In this document: piece by piece, positions 1 to 8,333 of the stretch
Layout: each line of letters begins with the position of its first letter
Position numbering within the stretch: the first letter of the stretch is position 1
Origin: a virus
Virus record (IMG/VR): IMGVR_UViG_3300009420_000126
Coordinates: 1 to 20,159 of that record
Direction: 5' to 3' (one strand)
DNA: 20,159 nt
Made by a program: the position numbers and the translations under genes
The notes under the pieces: generated by a model
Seen by the model: only the letters and a program-made list of their open reading frames with translations
The model's database searches: none
Told to the model about the DNA's origin: nothing

Positions 1-255
1 GCAGGAACAAATTTTTCTGTTGAAGCTAAGACAGATATAGAAATTAAAAATTCAAGTGTTAATATTAAAATGGATGCGGGGGGGCTTATTTCTATGGGGA
101 ACAAGGCTTCCAATATACATACTTTATTAAAAAAATTATCAATGTCATTACAAAATATGACTCATCCAACTCCTGCTGGTCCAAGTGGTCCAGCATCGAA
201 TATGAGTGAAATTATGCAATTTGATGCAGAAATAGATAAGGTGTTTCAAGCATGA
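1..255 (+). CDS. Baseplate spike / tail lysozyme protein, C-terminal end (gp5- or gpV-like), partial
   Basis: The reading frame is open from base 1 and ends at TGA 253-255, so only the last 84 residues are visible and the start lies upstream. The first ~30 residues alternate short beta strands (SVEAKTDIEIKNSSVNIKMD, then GGLISMG). This is the pattern of the triple-stranded beta-helix that ends contractile-tail spike proteins such as T4 gp5 and P2 gpV. It is followed by a helical stretch (HTLLKKLSMSLQNM) and a THPTPAGPSGPAS linker, a type of tail often seen in phage spike proteins. Position directly before baseplate genes fits the hub spike that pierces the outer membrane. Any OB-fold or lysozyme domain would be outside the window, so gp5 with lysozyme cannot be separated from a gpV-type spike without enzyme. 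A run of seven G at 78-84 stands out in this AT-rich DNA. Confidence 0.6.
   Translation, partial: AGTNFSVEAKTDIEIKNSSVNIKMDAGGLISMGNKASNIHTLLKKLSMSLQNMTHPTPAGPSGPASNMSEIMQFDAEIDKVFQA
78..84 (+). repeat. G7 homopolymer in spike gene
   Basis: Seven consecutive G encode the Ala-Gly-Gly part of the C-terminal spike in otherwise AT-rich DNA. Gaining one base would read on for about 45 codons in a new frame; losing one would stop after about 15 codons. Confidence 0.9.
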
Positions 256-422
256 ATAAAAAAGAAGAAGTTGTTTTAGAACAAAAACCAATAGTTAACA
301 AAAATATGGTAGAACTTTTAGGCAAAGTTAAAGATTTTAATAATGATTACATATCATTTTTAAAAATTCAACTAGATACTGCTAAAGCACAACAATTAAA
401 AGAAATGGAAAATAATGGCTGA
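252..422 (+). CDS. Small hypothetical protein, 56 aa, between spike and large structural gene
   Basis: This short frame starts at ATG 252, overlapping the spike stop by four bases (ATGA), and ends at TGA 420-422, eight bases inside the next gene. An AAGG at 238-241 could serve as ribosome binding site, about 10 bases upstream. The product begins MNKKEEVVLEQKP and is charged, Lys/Glu/Gln-rich and probably helical (LLGKVKDFNNDYISFLKIQL, ending LKEMENNG). It has no signal peptide or membrane segment. Both overlaps are typical of translationally coupled genes, and without it 160 bases would be left uncovered in an otherwise gap-free cluster, which is why I call it real. The family is not recognised; a small helical accessory or assembly protein of the hub is only a guess from position. 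Confidence 0.65.
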   Translation: MNKKEEVVLEQKPIVNKNMVELLGKVKDFNNDYISFLKIQLDTAKAQQLKEMENNG

Positions 423-3400
423 AGCTGTCCCAACAAAAGAAAGTACAGATCCTGGGACTTCTCAAACAGGAGATGATGTTTATTTAAAACAAATGGAGGG
501 TTCTCCGTTCGGTGGATCTGCAGGTGATGCGATGAATGCATTTTTAGAAGGATTAAGTGCATTTGGTGCTGAATTTTCAAGAGTTTCAGACACGTTAATT
601 CAGTTTTTTCAAGCAACAAAATTATTTTTACAGGCTTTTAAAAATCCTCTTGTTGCGGCTTTAATTGAGACTATTGATGCTTTGATAGAAGCACTTGAAG
701 AAATGGATGCTTTAGGATTTGGTAGTGTTAGTGTTTGGCCCTGGAAAGATGGAACATATCCTCAACCATTGAACACGGATAAATTAGATGAAGCAGTACT
801 TGGTCTTGTTGCCGCCATGTCGGGACTTGATGCAACGGCAGTTGGTTATAGTGAACGTGGTACCTTTGTAAAAACAAAAAATGGAGAGTCTCTACTTACT
901 CCTGGTCAAGAATTGCTTACCATCGAGAGGGGACGTCCTGTTCTGACAAAAACCGCAGTTTATGATACGTTGATGGGTATTCGTAATTTTTTTCATCCAG
1001 AATTATGGAAAGGTTCTTCTGTTTTTTATACTGATACTGCCGCGGATGCCGCCAAACGCCAAGCAGGATGGCATCCTGGAATGGGTATAACTCAAGAGTC
1101 TCTTGGTCAATCATTGACTGGACAAATTGTTGAAGGAGCGAAAGATGCGCTTTTTACATCAATTGATGTTACACAGAAAAATCTATTAGTTAAAGAATTA
1201 ACCCCTGAAGATTGCGTAAATAAAATAATAGATTCTTTATCGGGGTCTAGTCCAGATGGTAATAAACCAACAGGTTCTGGTCCCTATAAAGCATTTATGA
1301 TTATGTTCACTCTTCCAACAATTAATGATGTAATTCAAATTGTACAATCATTTGCGGATTATTTTGGTTCTGTTATAGGCGATGAATTGTTTCCTGTCTT
1401 ACTCAATCCTTCGAATAAATTAGATGATACAAAAAAGACTATTTCGTTAGGAGAACCTCTTCATAATTCAGTACTTAAAGATACCAGGACCTGGTCAGCT
1501 ATTAATGGTTGGGAAGAGTCTGGGGAAGCAGAGTATCAGCAGAGTCAGGCTTTGGCGACATCAGAATGGTTTTATGAGCTTGGTGATTTTAAGCCAAGAA
1601 CAGGTCTTAAAGATGGAACATATAAAAATGGGGTACATGAAAGCGATAAGAAATTTAAAATACCCATGTTTAAACCAGGTCAAAAAATCGTTCAAGAGGG
1701 GGGAATATTAGGAGTTAGTAGTTTTTCCGCTGAAGTTATTGAACATCTTCCAATAGTTGTTCTAAATGGCATGGTTATACAAAATAGTGTTAAAGTAAAA
1801 AGTGTCAGAGGCGAACTTCAAAGAACAAATCATAAACCCCTTAATTCGGCCACATCACCAATTGTCCGAGCAATTTCAAAAGAATATGTTCCTAAAGAAG
1901 AATATGCAATTTTTAGAACAGATACATTAGAAAAACCAATTCCAAAATCAACTGGTACATTTTTTGGAACAATTAGAGAAGGCAGTACTACCATATCAGA
2001 AATCATACCCACGGGTACATGGGGGAATGAAATTAGAACTGAATGTGAATCGGCCGGTAGTTTTATAAAAGGACTTAACATCTTACTGGGAGGCGGCAAT
2101 AGTCAACTTGTCATAAACTCTTATATGAGGTTTATACGAGAACTTAAAAAAGGAGCGATAATTGATCATCAATATTTGCAACCATTTGATCTATCCGATA
2201 GAAATTTAAAAGGTTATGATGCAAGTTTGGGTGTAGATAAGAAATTTGAATTTAATTATGGTAAATTATTAGATGTGTTTCCGTCAATAGGTGTACAATG
2301 GCATGTTGCTAACATTAAAGTTGATGGGGTGCCTATAGAAAGCATGGACGACTTAACAAAAGAAAAACTTTTTACTTATCCCAACCCTAATGTCAATCCT
2401 CAAGCATCACCGAAACCTACTGGAATGAAGTCTCTTGAGATTGAATTGGGATTTTTAAATTTTGACGGAACATATACAACAGATTTGGGAAATTTCATTG
2501 ATGTTAAAAAAGCAATATCTCCACCAGACGGTGTAGTATATTCTTGGAAAACGAAAATACCTTCTGGAAAAGCTGGTGTTGATGGTCCTCCCAATCAACC
2601 GTTTCAATTGTTAGCATCTAGTAAAAATCTTTCACCTAATTGGAAATATATAAGAGTTTCGGATTTATTTCCAGCATATGGTGCAACCATAGACCAAGCA
2701 ATCGGTATGGTAAAAGGATTCAAAAAACAAGTTGAATCTATAGCTAAATCAATAGATGCATACATAGCATTTTTAGAAAGACAGATAGTAGCAATACAAA
2801 GATTGAATGATCAAATTCAACAATTGATCGCATTTTTCTCTAAGGGATTAAATGCGGCAGGTCTTTATTCGGCACAATTTAGTGGAGATGGAATTGGTGA
2901 TTTTAAAAAGAAATTGTCGAACATAAAAGCAATACAAACTGCAAAAAATAAAGTACATGAAATAAGTCTGGAAACAGTTGAATCAGAAACCGTAATACAA
3001 GATCCTTTTACTGGATTAGATAAAAAAGTAAAAAGAAAAGTTTTAAGACCAAGTATACAAGAACAAGAAATAGAGCCTGATGGCATTCCTAAGGCATTAA
3101 GTGAACTTGATAATTTAAAATATTCTGGTGCTATTGTGTTTTTTGCTCAAGGTCCTGACATATCAAAATTTGATAAATTCATGGATAGCTTTGGTGCATT
3201 GGAAACTCTTGGAAAAGGATTTCTTGCAAATTTATTTGATAAAGATGATAGCATTGCTCAAAAAATAGTACCATATGTATATGAGATACAAGGACAAGAT
3301 AAAGACGGTAATTGGATAGAAATAGAGAGATTATCGAAATTAGATGATGATGGAACTATAAGAATTAAATTTACAAATGATGCTAATGAATTAAGTAAAG

Positions 3401-3843
3401 CTGATCGCAATGCAATTAATACCCAGATGGAGAGAACTGTAGAATTTTCACCAAAAATTCAAATGGGAAATCTTCTTTTTTCAGGAACACCTACAAAAAA
3501 TGATGCAATTGCATTGTATCAAGGAACTTTTGGTGCCAATGAGGGAATAACTCGTTCCAGCTTTTCTGCTGATACTACTTTTTATCAATTTTCACAACAG
3601 CCGAAAACTAGTTTTGAGGCAAGTTCTCCGGCTGATGAAAATGGTATATTTGAGAAAGAATTTTTTAATATAGATTTAAAAACTAAAGATCCAATGCCAA
3701 GAACAAGCACGACAAACCTCTATAAAGTTGTAGTTCAAACGAGTATTATAAGTCTTGAAGGACAATCAATAAAAGAAAGAAAAAATCTTAATATTGGATT
3801 TGATATAAACCCTGTAACTGTAGAATCTGGAGAATTGATATAA
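415..3843 (+). CDS. Large virion structural protein of unknown function, 1142 aa
   Basis: The start ATG 415 lies eight bases inside the preceding small gene, with only a weak GGAA at 407-410 upstream; the stop TAA shares its last base with the next ATG (TAATG). Residues ~35-100 are mainly hydrophobic or amphipathic helices (QFFQATKLFLQAFKN, ALIETIDALIEALEEMDALG), then VSVWPWKDG. Residues ~755-815 form a long helical, probably coiled-coil stretch (IDAYIAFLERQIVAIQRL) leading to GLYSAQFSGDGIGDF. Residues ~900-935 contain YSGAIVFFAQGPDISKF. The C-terminal ~200 residues look beta-rich (VPYVYEIQGQDKDGNWIEIE) and Ig/fibronectin-like. There is no signal peptide. Place between the spike and wedge genes argues for a baseplate or tail component. 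Some marine T4-like phages carry large unnamed or VrlC-annotated proteins near here; I cannot test that match. No catalytic motif is seen. Confidence 0.8.
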   Translation: MAEAVPTKESTDPGTSQTGDDVYLKQMEGSPFGGSAGDAMNAFLEGLSAFGAEFSRVSDTLIQFFQATKLFLQAFKNPLVAALIETIDALIEALEEMDALGFGSVSVWPWKDGTYPQPLNTDKLDEAVLGLVAAMSGLDATAVGYSERGTFVKTKNGESLLTPGQELLTIERGRPVLTKTAVYDTLMGIRNFFHPELWKGSSVFYTDTAADAAKRQAGWHPGMGITQESLGQSLTGQIVEGAKDALFTSIDVTQKNLLVKELTPEDCVNKIIDSLSGSSPDGNKPTGSGPYKAFMIMFTLPTINDVIQIVQSFADYFGSVIGDELFPVLLNPSNKLDDTKKTISLGEPLHNSVLKDTRTWSAINGWEESGEAEYQQSQALATSEWFYELGDFKPRTGLKDGTYKNGVHESDKKFKIPMFKPGQKIVQEGGILGVSSFSAEVIEHLPIVVLNGMVIQNSVKVKSVRGELQRTNHKPLNSATSPIVRAISKEYVPKEEYAIFRTDTLEKPIPKSTGTFFGTIREGSTTISEIIPTGTWGNEIRTECESAGSFIKGLNILLGGGNSQLVINSYMRFIRELKKGAIIDHQYLQPFDLSDRNLKGYDASLGVDKKFEFNYGKLLDVFPSIGVQWHVANIKVDGVPIESMDDLTKEKLFTYPNPNVNPQASPKPTGMKSLEIELGFLNFDGTYTTDLGNFIDVKKAISPPDGVVYSWKTKIPSGKAGVDGPPNQPFQLLASSKNLSPNWKYIRVSDLFPAYGATIDQAIGMVKGFKKQVESIAKSIDAYIAFLERQIVAIQRLNDQIQQLIAFFSKGLNAAGLYSAQFSGDGIGDFKKKLSNIKAIQTAKNKVHEISLETVESETVIQDPFTGLDKKVKRKVLRPSIQEQEIEPDGIPKALSELDNLKYSGAIVFFAQGPDISKFDKFMDSFGALETLGKGFLANLFDKDDSIAQKIVPYVYEIQGQDKDGNWIEIERLSKLDDDGTIRIKFTNDANELSKADRNAINTQMERTVEFSPKIQMGNLLFSGTPTKNDAIALYQGTFGANEGITRSSFSADTTFYQFSQQPKTSFEASSPADENGIFEKEFFNIDLKTKDPMPRTSTTNLYKVVVQTSIISLEGQSIKERKNLNIGFDINPVTVESGELI
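3829..3833 (+). promoter_or_regulatory. Shine-Dalgarno site for the Ig-repeat gene
   Basis: GGAGA lies nine bases before ATG 3843, inside the end of the preceding gene. It supports the one-base-overlap start at TAATG and independent initiation rather than pure reinitiation. Confidence 0.6.
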
Positions 3844-6800
3844 TGGCTAATAATGCAATTTCTAGAACAGGAACCTTTACATCAAGTGGAAGTGCTGGCG
3901 CTTCGGGAACATATTATTATAATCACGGTGAAGATTGGCAAAATGCAGGATCATCTGGTCATATGGGAACAGATCATTATTCTAATGATGATTTAAAAAA
4001 TGGTTCTATTTTTACTGATATTGATAGTAAAATTTCTATAAAATTTTCACAAGATGTTGATAAAAATTCTGTCAAGACCTTCAATAAAGATACTAAATTG
4101 CCTGTTGCTCTTCAAAATCAAAAAGGAACTATTGGTCTAACACATGTTGTTTATGGCCACGAATCAACAGCATCCATTACTGATGGTAATAATCTACAAG
4201 CCTTAAAATTGACTTCTTTACCAGACTCCGCGTGGAATTCCATCACAATTGATAAATTTGTAGAAATGTCTTCTATTGCAGAAACATCTGATGATCAAAC
4301 GTATGCCCTTACACCAAAAGCAAATCTTTCGTCTAACACAACTTATTTTTTAAAAATAGATACTGATAATTTACTTGATGTATCTGGAACAAAAATTAGT
4401 TATAGTACAGAGAGGGGTTTTGTTACTGATAATACAAAAAGTTTTGTGACTACAAATGATTATTATGAGGGATTTTCGATGCAAATTGAACCTGCCTCGT
4501 TACTTTTATCCGAAAAAAGCCCTGATCTCGATACAGCATCCCATCCAAAGTTTGAGAGTGAAGATACTATGAGTTTATATCGGACAGGTGAAACAACAGC
4601 TTCTGGAGCAACTGCTTTAAAAATTAGATCTATAGATGGAACGAAATTAACATATCAATTAGAGCCTGATTCGTATAGGATGAATGTCTCTTATACTGCT
4701 ACAAATCCTATAGTTGTTTCTAGTACAACTCATGATTTAATTGATGATGATAAAATAGAAGTTTATGATGTAGTAAGCGGAAATGTAGTTAATACAGGAG
4801 AATATACAATAACAAAAATTACAGCAGATACATTTTCTATTCCTGTGGATGGCACAGGAAGTAGTGCTGGTGGATTGAATTATTATAGAAATGTGAATAA
4901 AGACGATTTATTGGTATGGTCTGAAACAGATGGGTTGTCCACTCCGACCACCTATACTATAAGAAAAAAAGTATTATCTGTTCCTCATAAGAAAACCAAT
5001 AATTTGTCTAGTGGTTCATTGAATAATACTTTTTCTACAATTAAAGATAGTACAACAGTTGCTTCAACCGCAAAAGGAAAACTAATAAAATCCAGTGGTT
5101 CAACTATATCATATGTTCCTGTTGATACGAATGGTAAAATCTCAACTGATGTTTTTGTTAATAATTCTATAGTTGATGTTTCAACTTCTACTAATGATAT
5201 TAGATTTCACATAAAGGCGAATACCTCTCCTGATCATAATGTACATCCCTTTCATTCTTCTGCACCAAAAGTAAATTCTACTTTTCCTGGAGACGGTGAA
5301 TCGGTTGCAAGAAAATTGAAAGTTACACAAATTACAAGAAAAGGAACTATTGCTCTTGTATCTACAAATCATTATCACAACTTATCTACTGGAAGTCTCA
5401 TAAAAATTGTTGATTCTACTCAAGCGATTTATAATAAGACAATATCAGTATTACTTGTTCCAACATCAAATACTTTTCAGTATGATTTAGGTTCAGATGT
5501 TCCTGAAACTACTCAAAGTCCTGCTCCTGGAAATCCTAAACTTCAAATTAGCTATGATAGTGGTGTCACTTATGCAGAAAGATATAATGCTATATTCGTA
5601 AATTTTAGTCAATCTATGAATACAAGCAGTATTACGGTTGCAAACAATACTCATTTAATTTCAGCAAATGGATCAACAGGGGATTTTGTAACTTCTACTT
5701 CATTTGCATATCAACAAGATTCTGCTTCAAGTACAATACAATTATCAGATTCTGGTTTTGTGTATCTTGTAAATTGTGTTTCTGTGACAGCAAGTGCGGG
5801 TAATTCTGTATTTGCAGTTGTTCCTGAAATTCTTGAACCGAGACATCGATACAAAATAAAAGCAAAAACAGATATCCAAGATTTGGGACAAACATCCAGT
5901 ATCTATGAATATACAACAACTATAGGAATTACTACTGGAGTATCTGTTATAGATCCAACAACTGGTCAAGAAACAGTTTTCTCCAAAGATGAAGAACCGC
6001 CAGAAATTAGAAAAATATCTTTTACAAGTGCAGGAACTGATGGTGTTGCAGGAATGGTTTTAGAAAGTAATACTGTATCTGAAATAACTTCTCCCGATGA
6101 TTATCAAGCAGTTGATATTGATCTTGATGCTGAATCTATATTAGTTCAATTTTCTGAAGCCATGAATATAGATACAATATCAACTGCAACAACAAGTACA
6201 GTACCTACAGGCACAGTACAACTGTCTTCTGATAATTACGATACTGTTGTTCAAATGTCTACGATTCCAGTTGTAACATCAACTGATAATGAGAATGATA
6301 CTTTTAAGTTTACCCCCATAGCAAACTTATCTGCAAATAGCATTTATACATTAAAGGTTGCTAAAGGTGTATCTGATGCTTCACCAGAACGAAATCAAAT
6401 GTTAACAGCAAATGTTAGTTCTGCAAAAGTTCTTACAGTAAATGCAATTCCTGCAGATACAGAAAATTATTATGTTCCAGGGGAAACTATATCAGGAGTT
6501 AGACAGTTACAGATTATTGCGAATACAGGAACACCTGCTATAGGATTAACTGCTGGAGATACCTTTTTAGGACTAACATCAAAAGGTAAAGGGAGGGTTT
6601 TAGATTTTACTGAAGATTCAGGAGCAATACAAACCCTTAGATATACAGAATTGCCTGGTGAAGATGGGGCCATTATACCCCTTACTCCTGGAGAAGTGTG
6701 TAAAGTATTTGCTGGTCCCGATTTTACAATTGATAGGTATGGAATTACGACTCCTCCAGAAGGAAACGTTATTTCTTTTACTACAGGAACCAGAAAACTA

Positions 6801-8066
6801 GTTTATAGAAAGACCACTCCAGATGATGAATTTGTATCTGCAAATTCTAGTGCAGAAAGAATTGTAGGAAGAACATCGAATGGGTATACTTTTGCAAGTA
6901 GTTCAGGTAGTGAAGGAATAGTAGGACCAGGACTAAAAACTGCAACAACTGGAATTGTAGCAAATGTGTTTTTTAGTAAGAATTCGGTTTTAGTGTCTCC
7001 TATAGATGGAAATCAAACAGGTATTGATGAGAATTCAAATCTTACTGTTACATTTAATCAAACAATGAATGTTGAAAGCATTGATTTTAATAGCGCAGAT
7101 TCTCTGGTTAGAACATCTTATAATGTTTTACTTTCTTATGATAGTAATTTTCAAAATACAATACCATTGAGTCCAACTTTTTCTAGTTCAAATAATGATA
7201 CTGTATTTGAATTTCAACCAGCAATATTGTCAAATACAAATTTACAGTTAACACAGAGTAAAAATCTATATGCTAGGGTAACAGATACAGCAAAAAATAA
7301 AGGTGATATGAATCTGGCCAGTAATTTTGCTCCTTCGAATTATGCTAATACTGTTACAGATGTTGATTTTAAAGCAATAAATGCTTCTGTTTTTACACCA
7401 GACGGACAAGAAATAGAATTGGGAACAGGAACTTCTGTATCTATGCCAAATCAATCTTCAAGAATAGCAAGAGGAACTCCTGTTATTATACATTTTAATG
7501 AAGTTCCTAGTTTGTCAACTTTTGCTTTGGATGCAGAAATAGAGTTAGGGACTGTTTCAGATTTTTCTTCAGGAACAATTGCTCTCGGTGACGGCTCTCT
7601 TACAACATGTGGTACATATGGAACACAAATAAAGATTCAGCTTGGAGTGACCCGCTATGGTCTAACTACATTTTCTGGATCTGGATTAAATGATGCAACG
7701 TATAGTGGAGTTTATGAGGGAAATAGTGCAGGTGATATTTATCGAGTGCAAATATTCTCGACACCAGGCGGTGCAGATGTATTTATGTGGCAAGCCAAAG
7801 CTGTTCCTGACACCAACTGGGTTGAGCAAATCTCCATAACCGGAGGAGTACAATACTTAGCGGATGGTATATCGATTAAATTTGATTCAACCACTGGACA
7901 TACTATTGGGGATTATTGGGACATAACGACAAATGACAATTCCACTAGATTAGACACATCTACTCAATATTATGTGAGAGTTGGAGCTACTGTAGGAGGA
8001 ACAAATGAAGGCGGAAAAGCATTGACGACAACTGTAACATATTTTAATTCATTTACAACTGCATAG
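3843..8066 (+). CDS. Virion protein with SbsA-type (Big_5) Ig-like repeats, 1407 aa
   Basis: The gene starts on the last base of the previous stop and ends at TAG 8064-8066. At least five segments carry the start of bacterial SbsA-type Ig domains, a hydrophobic strand followed by an F-S/N-x-x-M/V-D/N pattern: ISIKFSQDVDKNSV (~64-77), IFVNFSQSMNTSSI (~580), ILVQFSEAMNIDTI (~765), LTVTFNQTMNVESI (~1066) and a weaker VIIHFNEVPSLSTF (~1213). Several are paired downstream with LS-x-N-T/S-x-Y-x-L-K-V/I strands (NLSSNTTYFLKI, NLSANSIYTLKV), the closing part of the same fold. Two further modules (~280-350 and ~492-566) resemble an H-x-L-x-x-G-x-x-I beta unit found in other genes here. Composition is Ser/Thr/Asn-rich with no signal peptide or transmembrane segment. 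Ig-like repeats in phage virions usually act as spacers or weak surface-binding domains; whether this is baseplate periphery, fibre or whisker is not visible. Confidence 0.8.
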   Translation: MANNAISRTGTFTSSGSAGASGTYYYNHGEDWQNAGSSGHMGTDHYSNDDLKNGSIFTDIDSKISIKFSQDVDKNSVKTFNKDTKLPVALQNQKGTIGLTHVVYGHESTASITDGNNLQALKLTSLPDSAWNSITIDKFVEMSSIAETSDDQTYALTPKANLSSNTTYFLKIDTDNLLDVSGTKISYSTERGFVTDNTKSFVTTNDYYEGFSMQIEPASLLLSEKSPDLDTASHPKFESEDTMSLYRTGETTASGATALKIRSIDGTKLTYQLEPDSYRMNVSYTATNPIVVSSTTHDLIDDDKIEVYDVVSGNVVNTGEYTITKITADTFSIPVDGTGSSAGGLNYYRNVNKDDLLVWSETDGLSTPTTYTIRKKVLSVPHKKTNNLSSGSLNNTFSTIKDSTTVASTAKGKLIKSSGSTISYVPVDTNGKISTDVFVNNSIVDVSTSTNDIRFHIKANTSPDHNVHPFHSSAPKVNSTFPGDGESVARKLKVTQITRKGTIALVSTNHYHNLSTGSLIKIVDSTQAIYNKTISVLLVPTSNTFQYDLGSDVPETTQSPAPGNPKLQISYDSGVTYAERYNAIFVNFSQSMNTSSITVANNTHLISANGSTGDFVTSTSFAYQQDSASSTIQLSDSGFVYLVNCVSVTASAGNSVFAVVPEILEPRHRYKIKAKTDIQDLGQTSSIYEYTTTIGITTGVSVIDPTTGQETVFSKDEEPPEIRKISFTSAGTDGVAGMVLESNTVSEITSPDDYQAVDIDLDAESILVQFSEAMNIDTISTATTSTVPTGTVQLSSDNYDTVVQMSTIPVVTSTDNENDTFKFTPIANLSANSIYTLKVAKGVSDASPERNQMLTANVSSAKVLTVNAIPADTENYYVPGETISGVRQLQIIANTGTPAIGLTAGDTFLGLTSKGKGRVLDFTEDSGAIQTLRYTELPGEDGAIIPLTPGEVCKVFAGPDFTIDRYGITTPPEGNVISFTTGTRKLVYRKTTPDDEFVSANSSAERIVGRTSNGYTFASSSGSEGIVGPGLKTATTGIVANVFFSKNSVLVSPIDGNQTGIDENSNLTVTFNQTMNVESIDFNSADSLVRTSYNVLLSYDSNFQNTIPLSPTFSSSNNDTVFEFQPAILSNTNLQLTQSKNLYARVTDTAKNKGDMNLASNFAPSNYANTVTDVDFKAINASVFTPDGQEIELGTGTSVSMPNQSSRIARGTPVIIHFNEVPSLSTFALDAEIELGTVSDFSSGTIALGDGSLTTCGTYGTQIKIQLGVTRYGLTTFSGSGLNDATYSGVYEGNSAGDIYRVQIFSTPGGADVFMWQAKAVPDTNWVEQISITGGVQYLADGISIKFDSTTGHTIGDYWDITTNDNSTRLDTSTQYYVRVGATVGGTNEGGKALTTTVTYFNSFTTA

Positions 8067-8070
8067 GAGA
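8065..8070 (+). promoter_or_regulatory. Strong Shine-Dalgarno site for the 78-aa gene
   Basis: AGGAGA overlaps the last two bases of the preceding TAG stop and ends four bases before ATG 8075. It is one of the clearest ribosome binding sites in the window and fixes the start of the small gene. Confidence 0.7.
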
Positions 8071-8074
8071 TATT

Positions 8075-8311
8075 ATGCCACTAGAAATTGAAACATTAAA
8101 AACTAATATAAAGGCCGCATTTAAACTTGGATCTGCGGCTGGATCAGAAGAGAAAGTTGCTGAATTAATAGCCACTGCAATACACACTTATGTAATTGCC
8201 GCAGATGTTACTACTCCAGTAACTACTGTTGTTACAGGAACTTTTGCTGGTACTGGATCAGGTCCTATTGCTGGTTCTGGATCGGCAATATGTAAGGGAA
8301 GACTTTCATAG
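8075..8311 (+). CDS. Small virion-associated protein of unknown function, 78 aa
   Basis: The start follows the previous stop by eight bases, behind a strong AGGAGA. The N-terminal half is predicted helical (ETLKTNIKAAFKLGSAAG, EEKVAELIATAIHTYVIAAD); the second half is a Thr/Val and Gly/Ser-rich tail (VTTPVTTVVTGTFAGTGSG) ending KGRLS. This layout, a helix containing an A-I-x-x-Y pattern followed by a VT/G-rich tail, recalls small unnamed proteins encoded beside baseplate genes in other contractile-tailed phages. I cannot assign a family name. It sits directly before gp25, so a minor baseplate role is plausible. No membrane segment or enzyme motif is seen. Confidence 0.75.
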   Translation: MPLEIETLKTNIKAAFKLGSAAGSEEKVAELIATAIHTYVIAADVTTPVTTVVTGTFAGTGSGPIAGSGSAICKGRLS

Positions 8312-8321
8312 GGAAATTAGA

Positions 8322-8333
8322 CTAAATAAACAT
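8322..8333 (+). promoter_or_regulatory. Possible T4-type late promoter element directly before gp25
   Basis: The 22-base gap 8312-8333 contains CTAAATAA at 8322-8329, one base off the late-promoter consensus TATAAATA used by T4-like phages. It ends four bases before ATG 8334. The stretch TAAATAAACATATGGCTA recurs with one change before the gp8 gene. No Shine-Dalgarno sequence lies at a normal distance; the nearest purine run, GGGAAA at 8311-8316, is 17 bases away. If it works as a late promoter the transcript would begin at or next to the start codon and be leaderless; otherwise it may be an A-rich translation enhancer. Confidence 0.45.

Noticed and set aside
174-195. Imperfect hairpin TGCTGG...CCAGCA at the end of the spike gene
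   Set aside because: It is inside the coding sequence for a Pro/Gly/Ala repeat, has a central T/T mismatch and no following T run, so it is best explained by codon content rather than a terminator.
70-255. ATG 70 as a true start of a 61-residue gene
   Set aside because: The frame is open back to base 1 with continuous beta-helix-like sequence, so this is the end of a longer spike gene.
410-425. Programmed frameshift joining the 56-residue ORF to the 1142-residue protein
   Set aside because: The overlap is only eight bases, holds no slippery heptamer, and the downstream gene has its own ATG.
8229-8333. Upstream in-frame ATG 8229 for gp25
   Set aside because: It would overlap most of the second half of the 78-residue gene, adds a Leu-rich leader unlike gp25, and has no better ribosome site than ATG 8334.
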